From the NCBI GenBank assembly GCA_012934845.2, contig WNNJ02000619.1:1-64000 (forward strand): a stretch of DNA of 64,000 bases. Reading direction: 5' to 3'. Below, in pieces: positions 58,501 through 64,000 of this stretch. The position numbers and the translations under genes are program-made. Origin of the DNA: Pomphorhynchus laevis. Taxonomy: Eukaryota; Acanthocephala; Palaeacanthocephala; Echinorhynchida; Pomphorhynchidae. The notes below the pieces were generated by a model. That model was not told where the DNA came from and did no database searches. It was given only the letters and a program-made list of their open reading frames with translations. How positions within the stretch are numbered: position 1 is the stretch's first letter; every line of letters begins with the position of its first letter.

Positions 58501-61500
58501 AACTTACGACAAACCAACCATGATAAGAATTTTATAAACATATCTTCCAGGATTTTAACTGATACTGAAGAGGATTTGCTAAACCGAGGACCTGAGTTTA
58601 TCCCTACGCACATCCCTAGTTTATGTGAAATGCGTTGTGACGCTGAAGTTATGTTGAGTAACCTCCCAAATGAATCGTTTGGGACGGTTATTACATATGA
58701 AACTATGTGCAGACGCCAAGCAAAGCTCTTACATTCAACAATGAGTAAGCCAGAAAGAGTGGCAATGAAAAATCTCATGAGAGATGAAGACATAACAATA
58801 TGTAAATCAGACAAAGGGCGAGCACTAGCAGTAGTGAACACCAAAGACTATGTAGAGCATGGGAACTTATTATTAACGAGTAACAAGTTTGTTAAATTAT
58901 CAGCTGATCCAACGGCAAAGAGAGAGAAGACTTTCAACCAATTTTTGTTGAAACTTCACAAAGAAGGCAAGTTGAGTAAGCAACAGTATAACGAAGCTAG
59001 ATCTACCGGCGCGTCAGCTGGATACCTTTATTTGCTCCCGAAATTGCACAAACCAACCCTAGCATTCCGTCCAATTATTGCATCGTATATGTGTTTCGGA
59101 CATAAATTGGCAAAAATGATAAGCAAAATATTAAATGTTTGCAAATCTCATAGTTTCTCGAGAATAAAGGATGGCCCAGAATTCGCTAAGTACATCAAGA
59201 GTTTTAACGCTAACACGTGTTTCTTCGCAACAGCGGATGTAAATTCATTATTTACTAACGTCCCTTTAAGATCTAGTGTGCAAATTGCTGCGAAAGTTTT
59301 ATCCGACAAATGTGATAATCCGATACTAAATATTTCTGAGTGGACAGAGCTATTGCTGTGGTGTACTGAAAAGTCAGCGTTTATGTTTGAGAACGACGTA
59401 TTCGATCAAATCGATGGAGTTGCAATGGGCTCTCCGCTGGGACCTACTTTAGCAAACATTTATATGGATGAATGGGAAACAGATATATATCATAGACTGC
59501 CAGACCTATGTGCATATTGGCGGTATGTAGATGATGTGTTTATGGTTTTCAATACGCGTCCAAATACGGTATCACTTCGAAACGTACTTAATGAAAAAGA
59601 TCCGGCCATTCAATGGCACGTACAGTTCGAAGATAGTAAACAATCGATCGCATTTCTCGATGTGCTGGTTAGACGTGGTAATAACATCACAACAGAGGTA
59701 TATCGTAAACCGAATATTACATGGAATCCTCCCCTCTGGTCTACTCATATACCAAACAAATATAAGATATCCGCAGCATCGTCATTGTTGCTAAGGTCTT
59801 TGCAAATTTGCTCAGAGAAATGTACCCGTTTGACTGAGAGTTCGATTATTAAGTCGAAACTTAAAAATCGTGGCTTTCCCAAATGGGCCATCACACAGGC
59901 AGATCGAAAGTCGAAGAATATATTTTTTGCATCAACACATGATAAAAAAGACCAAGCAAAAACTAAAATATATTTACGATCGTCTTTCGTTGACAACCGT
60001 AGCCTGAACAAACTTGAAGATGGTCTTAGACGACAAACATCACGTCCTACAATTTACTGTCCACCTAGCACGTGTCTAGCATCTATGTTCAAACGAAGAC
60101 CCTTATCTCAAAAAACGTTAGGTCTCGTATATGAGATAAAATGTAAAGATTGTGAAGCTACATACGTGGGTCAGACGAAACGACCATTACACCTTAGAAT
60201 TAAGGAACATCGTAATGCTCTAAGGAAAGGGGACATGTCATCTGCTGTTTTAAACCATTCTGTCATGAAAGGATACAATATTGAATTCGATAATATCAAA
60301 ATTCTTGCAAAAGAATCAAATTATTATAGACGGATAATTTTTGAGTCTATACACATCAACGGCAGTGGTGAAAGGATGCATGGAAATAAATCAAATTATA
60401 ATTTAAAAATTCCTATCGACACTATGGACTAAGAAAACATGTTCATTTTCTTCCGCACTTATGTAATATAAGGCGATTTGTGTTTGAAAACTTTAACTTG
60501 AAAAGGGTCACTGTGATTGACCGAAACGTTGTTATAATTAACTCTAACAAAAATTTGTTTTTCTCGTGTGGATAATTAATAATGCCTAATAAACAGATTA
60601 ATATATTATTTAATGCTCAAATAAGAAATATATAATAATATAATTATAATAATATAACATTTTATAATAAATAAAATAATTAATAAATAGAATAATAAAT
60701 AATATAAAATTATTAAATATATCAATTTAATATAACATTACTTAATAATGTAATAAATTAATATTGTAATCATTAATAAATTTATAATAAAATAAATTTT
60801 AATAAATTTTTTATTAATAAAATTATTATTTATTTTTTAATATCAATTTTCAATCATCTTAATCATTGAATGATTAAGATTATATTGATTAATAGATTAT
60901 ATTATTTTAATTGCTTTACTAATGCTTTATTGTATTTTTCCTTTGCGTAGCGTAGTCCCGCACATGTCTCAGTATTAGATACAAGTAAACTCGCATTAAT
61001 CGATTCGATTATTGATCTGCATAACCTTCGAAATAAGTGCAATAAAGATGATATAGATATAAGCACGTTACCCGTTTCCTTGGATTTGATGAATCAGTAC
61101 GTTAATGACAACATGGATGTTGTTGTAAGTGACGACGATGATATTGATGATGATGATGAAACAAAACAAGACATAGATACTACATGTATTTATGAAAATG
61201 TTGACAAAGAATCTCATGATAAATCTCCTAATAGCGTAATGGCAACTAATATCGATTCAAATTCAACGATATCTGTCCAAATTCAGAGGCATGTCACCTT
61301 ACTCAGAGGTCACGAACAAGAAGTGTTTATCTGCTCGTGGAATCCAAATAAGGATTTGCTAGCATCGGGAAGTGGCGATTCAACAGCAAGGATTTGGAAT
61401 CTCATCGAAATGCATGAGCCAACCCAGCTTATATTACGACATGGCTCTTTAAGAGAGACTAATCAAATTAACAAAGATGTTACTTCTCTTCATTGGAATT

Positions 61501-62231
61501 CAACCGGCAATTACCTGGCAACAGGATCATACGATGGACATGCTCGAATATGGTCGTCTGCTGGTCAACTCATACACGTTCTTAGTAAACACAAAGGTCC
61601 AGTTTTTTCAGTAAAATGGAATAAATCGGGAACTTGTTTGCTTACTGCGGGTGTAGACGCATCAGCAATTGTTTGGTCGTCTGATTGTGGGGAAATGCAG
61701 CAACAATTTTTCTGCCATTCCGCTCCTGTTCTTGATGCTGACTGGAGAAATGATCGTGAGTTCGCAACGTGCTCTACAGATTCTCAAATCTACATCTGCC
61801 GACTTGGCGATAGCGTACCTTATCGAATGCTATCAGGACATCAAGGTGAAGTAAACGCGATTTGTTGGAGTCCCGACGGTAGATTTCTAGCAAGTTGTTC
61901 AGACGATAGCACTTTAAAAATTTGGCAACCCTATAGTAGTGGCAGCTGTTCTCAACTTCTGTACAATTTCGACTGTAGTGGAAACGAAATTTACACAATT
62001 CAATGGAGCTCGACAGGCGAGTCAACTAACTATCTCGAGTCACCACTACTGCTAGCTAGCGGTTCTTTTGATTCTACTGTGAGAATATTTGAGATTTGCG
62101 ACCAATCATGTCAGTGTGTGCATACGCTTAAAAATCACACAGGTGCGGTGTATTCTATTGCTTTTAGTCCGGACGGTAAAATGCTGGCAACTGGATCTTT
62201 CGACAAGTCTGTAAACATTTGGGATGTACAT
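47259..62231 (+). CDS. ebi: TBL1/ebi: F-box-like/WD40 co-repressor protein (spliced, 3' incomplete)
   Basis: Spliced from 47259-47316, 56297-56478 and 60951-62231 (507 codons; family length ~510-580). TBL1/ebi is the nuclear WD40 subunit of the SMRT/NCoR-HDAC3 co-repressor and also acts in proteasomal exchange of regulators. Exon 1 gives the LisH start (MSFSNDELNYLIFCYLHESG). Exon 2 gives the conserved FEHSAYMFSVESKIS and LLSIVQKGLLYQQIEI. Exon 3 has an acidic linker (SDDDDIDDDDE) and seven WD40 repeats beginning at LLRGHEQEVFICSWNP, with the family signature LLASGSGDSTARIWNL. All junctions are GT-AG with matching phase (1, then 0). The eighth repeat lies beyond the donor at 62232 and was not found in the window. 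Retroelements fill both introns. The protein looks rather diverged for an insect ebi; a paralogue is possible. Confidence 0.9.
47317..49340 (+). other. ebi intron 1, first part
   Basis: Very AT-rich, no recognised element. It ends with a perfect 14-bp foldback at 49289-49320 directly before a Naiad tail. Confidence 0.5.
49345..49650 (+). repeat. Naiad-type tail in ebi intron 1, copy a
   Basis: Begins at GGGCGAAACCTGATAGCATA and runs to the terminal CTTAGCTAGCCGATTT. The 5' half of the hammerhead-like region is missing. Confidence 0.85.
49685..49800 (+). mobile_element. Family B LINE, C-terminal scrap
   Basis: NYDLRSFLVAAPLGWNSTAL matches the C-terminus of the copy at 20.1 kb (NYGLRSFLVAASLAWNQLPL). 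Lies between two Naiad tails. Confidence 0.65.
49815..50215 (+). repeat. Naiad-type tail in ebi intron 1, copy b (complete)
   Basis: Includes the protein end WMDNK with its stop (TGGATGGATAATAAATAA), the AAATACAT hairpin, the GGCCCC...GGGGCC and CTGATGA pieces, and the terminal CAGTTAGCTGATTT. Confidence 0.9.
50440..51005 (+). repeat. Two diverged Naiad tail pieces
   Basis: 50440-50570 (tail end) and 50805-51005 (GTTCCTACTGATGACTTCC to AATACGT). Confidence 0.6.
51505..51895 (+). repeat. Naiad-type tail in ebi intron 1, copy c
   Basis: Complete tail. Its hairpin reads AAATACGT/ACGTATTT, a compensated change relative to copy b. Confidence 0.85.
51896..52235. other. 340-bp block between two Naiad tail ends
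   Basis: Contains an 85-codon minus-strand frame (KEELASRVDKGETNLCVKNF), family not recognised. It is bounded by CTCAGTTAGCCGATTTGAT on the left and a second ATGTAGACTCAGTTAGCTGA at 52240 on the right. Confidence 0.5.
52236..52268 (+). repeat. Naiad terminal motif only
   Basis: The last ~32 bp of the tail, an isolated copy. Confidence 0.65.
52848..53765 (+). mobile_element. Naiad-type PLE 3' end copy in ebi intron 1
   Basis: A 113-codon frame (52851-53192) is the C-terminus of the Naiad RT protein (KLRLTKTTINLY to KFLWTDNK). The tail follows, with an internal deletion that removes the GAAAC part, then AT-rich expansion to a terminal GTACGTAGACTCA near 53765. Confidence 0.8.
53766..54550. 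other. ebi intron 1, no element recognised
   Basis: AT-rich filler with a 13-bp foldback at about 53880-53910. Confidence 0.5.
54555..55285 (+). mobile_element. RTE-like LINE, C-terminal fragment
   Basis: Frames around 54.7-55.28 kb read TSTFRYLGSTITADGDLHTEI, then LRAKFGVAPICYKLRETRLRWYGHVLRAD, RPRGRPK and finally ADPATIWDKR with an A-rich end. This is the well-known C-terminus of RTE-clade LINEs. Small deletions break the frame. Confidence 0.8.
55680..55910 (+). mobile_element. LINE RT scrap
   Basis: YFLDGKSIDNVDHIKDMGILLSNDLS fits the post-YADD region of CR1/Jockey-type RTs (compare YVRDLGIITRSSL at 4.35 kb). Confidence 0.5.
56297..56478 (+). CDS. ebi: ebi exon 2 (N-terminal, F-box-like region)
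   Basis: Acceptor TTTTAATAG before GTTTTGAG completes the split glycine codon (G|GT). It ends after TTT before GTAAGT. It encodes GFEHSAYMFSVESK... to KDKYIGQF. Confidence 0.85.
56479..57897 (+). other. ebi intron 2 left of the PLE
   Basis: No gene seen. A perfect 10-bp foldback CTATATCTCA/TGAGATATAG lies at 57275-57300. Confidence 0.5.
57898..58066 (+). repeat. PLE 5' pseudo-LTR
   Basis: Holds the start codon of the element's protein 19 bases from its right end. It also holds a degenerate hammerhead-like motif TTGAAAA-GGGTCA-CTGTGAT-TGACC-GAAACG at 57963-57994. Confidence 0.9.
58048..60432 (+). CDS. PLE polyprotein: reverse transcriptase with C-terminal GIY-YIG endonuclease
   Basis: 794 aa, complete length for a PLE. 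An N-terminal region (1-240) precedes the RT, whose blocks are CKSDKGRALAVVN (~252); YLYLLPKLHKPTLAFRPII (~330); box A TADVNSLFTNVPL (~396); box B DGVAMGSPLGPTLANIY (~455); catalytic YVDD (493-496) in WRYVDDVFMVF; and FLDVLVRRG (~536). After a linker (KLKNRGFPKWAI) the nuclease follows: GLVYEIKCKDC (~692), TYVGQTKRPLHLRIKEHR (~705-722) and the catalytic-type Glu region IIFESIH (~770). All key residues seen are intact. The stop codon touches the 3' repeat, whose first base is its last A. It should mediate its own target-primed copying. Confidence 0.93.
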   Translation: MPNKQITWHTNVILSELKKQYGKCFIDTLYNLINLEKKIINCKMSIEFLRSCLKAKVIPICAKIKSGIVGFNKSELQRKLCCTIMRFGIRQTRKTINAHLPKSRSIWYNLVRSTYSEDMNWINEFVNNKLRKHKIIIIQRHEAKLSQLSRYNLRQTNHDKNFINISSRILTDTEEDLLNRGPEFIPTHIPSLCEMRCDAEVMLSNLPNESFGTVITYETMCRRQAKLLHSTMSKPERVAMKNLMRDEDITICKSDKGRALAVVNTKDYVEHGNLLLTSNKFVKLSADPTAKREKTFNQFLLKLHKEGKLSKQQYNEARSTGASAGYLYLLPKLHKPTLAFRPIIASYMCFGHKLAKMISKILNVCKSHSFSRIKDGPEFAKYIKSFNANTCFFATADVNSLFTNVPLRSSVQIAAKVLSDKCDNPILNISEWTELLLWCTEKSAFMFENDVFDQIDGVAMGSPLGPTLANIYMDEWETDIYHRLPDLCAYWRYVDDVFMVFNTRPNTVSLRNVLNEKDPAIQWHVQFEDSKQSIAFLDVLVRRGNNITTEVYRKPNITWNPPLWSTHIPNKYKISAASSLLLRSLQICSEKCTRLTESSIIKSKLKNRGFPKWAITQADRKSKNIFFASTHDKKDQAKTKIYLRSSFVDNRSLNKLEDGLRRQTSRPTIYCPPSTCLASMFKRRPLSQKTLGLVYEIKCKDCEATYVGQTKRPLHLRIKEHRNALRKGDMSSAVLNHSVMKGYNIEFDNIKILAKESNYYRRIIFESIHINGSGERMHGNKSNYNLKIPIDTMD
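60432..60600 (+). repeat. PLE 3' pseudo-LTR
   Basis: Identical to 57898-58066 as far as I can compare. It contains the same hammerhead-like motif at 60497-60528. Confidence 0.9.
60601..60950 (+). other. ebi intron 2 right of the PLE
   Basis: Almost pure A/T, ending in the pyrimidine tract and CTTTGCGTAG acceptor. Confidence 0.6.
60951..62231 (+). CDS. ebi: ebi exon 3 (acidic linker and seven WD40 repeats)
   Basis: Acceptor CTTTGCGTAG at 60941-60950. The alternative AG five bases on is out of frame. Repeats end at RIWNL, RIWSS, IVWSS, ICRLG, KIWQP, RIFEI and NIWDV. A GTAAGT donor follows directly after CAT (62229-62231); reading on to the stop at 62288 would give a non-family tail. Confidence 0.88.
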
Positions 62232-63550
62232 GTAAGTTGTACATCTATATTTGCATTGACAAAAAACGTATTAAATAATAATTTTTAAATAATTAATTAG
62301 TCAATTCAATTCTGTTATTTATCAAATAACCACTCCATTAATATCATAAATAATTATAAGAGAAAATTGTATCAACGGAAAAATTGATTTTAATTTTCGA
62401 TGCTCATCTTCAAAATGATAAAATTATTACTATTTATTACTAAATTATTATTTCATATAATATAATCTTTCGTGTTTAATTGTGGACCGTGTGTCGCCTT
62501 AGAACAAAAATTTATCCGGATTATAATTGTAAATTAATAAAAAATAATAATATTAAATTAAATTAATTATAAAATTAATTAATAAAATTTATTAATTTTA
62601 ATTATAAAGTTATAACGTCGCTTTTTACATTCAGCTTAAAAATAATTTATAATAATTTTTATTCCGTCCTTCGCAACATTGTTATCCTCTATTGACGGTG
62701 ACGGGGGATCAACGCTACCTGCGAGTTTAAAAAATACTGACGAATACTGACTTGTATTGGTGAATTAGTAATCTTGTTGACAAACAATGTTTTGATGTGT
62801 TTGACGGGCCTATTCGCGGGAACCCATTGTAAGTTCGTAACCAATTTATTTATTTACTTATAATAAAAAAATTTATAATAAATAAATTATTATTTTTATT
62901 ATTATAATTTATTTTTTACAATTAGAAATACCCGCAAATGGGTCCTTTAATTAATTTATTCAATAAATAAATGATAATAAAATAAAATTAGTAATTATAA
63001 TAATTTATTATTAAATTTATTATAATTATATAATATTATAATCATTATGTATCTATAATTATTTTCTAATTTTTCTGGAGAATTGTTATTTAGTTTTTAG
63101 CGTGAGGAAGAAATTCTCCTATCAAACTTGTTTGTGAGCATTTTTGTCTTAGAGTCTAGGTGATGAAATCGGCTTGTTGAAGTTTGGTACGTTTGATATG
63201 TTTTAAACGTTCTTGTCTAAAACTATCTGCCAGCGTGCATTACTTTTTGTCAAAACTGTAACAGTTTTTTCTGATGATGGCAGTTGCCATTTAAATACTG
63301 AATAATTCCTTTAATCTTTGATTTTATTTGTTTCTATAAATTAACATTTACTAATTTAGAGGAAATAGATGGTTTAAATATCTTTAATTACTCTCTGTAT
63401 TATAATTTTTCTCTTTTCTTTACGTAGTCCACATATTTGAATGCATTTATTTTTACTTATCGAGAACGCTGTAAGGTTTATATGCAAGTTCTCTAGGCAA
63501 AGGCATATTGATTTGAATTTAAGGATATTAAAAATATTAATAATTTTTAT
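62232..63550. other. Downstream of ebi exon 3; no gene recognised
   Basis: Presumably ebi intron 3. A search by eye for the family's last exon (GGIFEVCWN and VCVLDLRK-like words) found nothing on the plus strand before 64000. Confidence 0.45.
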
Positions 63551-63553
63551 ATT

Positions 63554-64000
63554 TTAAATTAAATAGTAAAATATATAAATCAACATAATAACAGAAAATA
63601 TGATTGCTATCGTAATCCAAATGTTCTCTTTGATACCGCCGGTTTTCCGCCCAAACGAATACGCATCTTCAAAGGTTCGGTATCGATTGAGGACACGCTG
63701 TAATTTTGATTTTTGCTGATTGATTTCGTAATGTCTCCGATGCTCAGTTGAAATATCGAAGATGTCATTGTCAGTAGTGGTTTCATCGTCACCCAAAATG
63801 TCGACAAACAGTCCTCGATTAAACATCGAATTTTGCAATCCCTCATCAAGGCTATCAAATTCTCTATTGTAGACGTCTGTATGGGCTGCGGATACGGCAA
63901 TGATCGAGTATAGCATACATGCTGCATTGCTTCTTTGAACAGCAGCGTTTAGGGGCCATTTAACGTCAATTCGGATGAGACCACTTGGCTTTAGACGACA
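63554..64000 (-). CDS. Unrecognised protein with C-terminal membrane segment (5' part outside window)
   Basis: The minus-strand frame is open from the right window edge (64000) to a stop at 63554, about 148 codons, with no start needed inside. The C-terminus is a single strongly hydrophobic helix (ITIAIIFSVIMLIYIFYYLI) that runs to the stop. It is preceded by a charged, possibly coiled region (HRRHYEINQQKSKLQRVLNRY) and an acidic stretch (DILGDDETTTDNDIFD). Such a tail suggests a tail-anchored or single-pass membrane protein. I do not recognise the family. If ebi extends beyond 64000, this would be a gene on the opposite strand inside its last intron. It may be only the last exon of a spliced gene. 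Confidence 0.45.
   Translation of the reverse strand, partial: CRLKPSGLIRIDVKWPLNAAVQRSNAACMLYSIIAVSAAHTDVYNREFDSLDEGLQNSMFNRGLFVDILGDDETTTDNDIFDISTEHRRHYEINQQKSKLQRVLNRYRTFEDAYSFGRKTGGIKENIWITIAIIFSVIMLIYIFYYLI

Larger units (their letters stand above)
57898..60600 (+). mobile_element. Complete Penelope-like element in ebi intron 2
   Basis: A 794-codon open frame lies between two direct repeats of 169 bp (57898-58066 and 60432-60600) that appear identical base for base. Such flanking pseudo-LTRs are typical for PLEs. Identity of the repeats and an unbroken frame mean a recent insertion. It has the same orientation as ebi. Target duplications are not obvious in the AT-rich surroundings. Confidence 0.9.

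Noticed and set aside
62232-62288. ebi ending at the stop at 62288
   Set aside because: A perfect GTAAGT donor follows CAT at 62231 and the residues beyond it do not match the family; the eighth WD40 repeat would be missing.
63607-63927. 106-aa minus-strand protein in the second frame
   Set aside because: Shadow of the longer frame that is open to the window edge and ends in a membrane helix.

Overview
This is an AT-rich animal (probably insect) nuclear window. The evidence is one spliced host gene with long introns, several LINE clades, Penelope-like retroelements (PLEs) and Ty3/gypsy relics, TA microsatellites, and no bacterial-style gene order. Nothing pins the species; a hymenopteran-like, repeat-rich genome is a guess.

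Layout. 0-47 kb is a graveyard of nested retroelements: a PLE scrap (0.2 kb); a Naiad-type PLE copy split by a small LTR element (1-3 kb); CR1-like LINEs (3-6.8 kb); a tandem array of ~462-bp units, each with a textbook hammerhead ribozyme (6.8-8 kb); further PLE pieces (8-11 kb); an LTR-kin fossil with a 229-bp inverted repeat (11-13 kb); an L2/CR1-like LINE (13.6-15.3 kb); a 360-bp tandem array with hammerhead core pieces in an unusual order (16-17.3 kb); a PLE with an inverted 5' part (17.5-18.6 kb); more LINEs, a 16-bp minisatellite and a second Ty3/gypsy fossil (19-22 kb); Jockey-like and restriction-endonuclease-type LINEs (23.7-32.9 kb); then a dense cluster of Naiad-type PLEs whose GIY-YIG nuclease lies N-terminal to the reverse transcriptase (33-43.5 kb).

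From 47.26 kb to at least 62.23 kb runs the one recognisable host gene, the TBL1/ebi orthologue. Three exons are visible: LisH, N-terminal domain, and seven WD40 repeats in one long exon. The last WD40 exon is not found. Intron 1 (8,980 bp) holds a series of same-strand Naiad 3' tails. Intron 2 holds an apparently intact, young PLE (794-aa RT plus C-terminal GIY-YIG) between two identical 169-bp direct repeats. A partial, unrecognised membrane-anchored reading frame enters from the right edge on the minus strand.

The most interesting signals are (1) two unrelated repeat families (the 360-bp array and the Naiad tail) that carry the three strands of a hammerhead ribozyme in the same, reversed cyclic order; (2) a canonical hammerhead tandem array resembling animal retrozymes; and (3) many short perfect foldbacks (9-20-bp arms, 2-9-nt loops), several exactly at element breakpoints and two demonstrable as insertions, which look like a template-switch signature or an assembly/amplification artefact.
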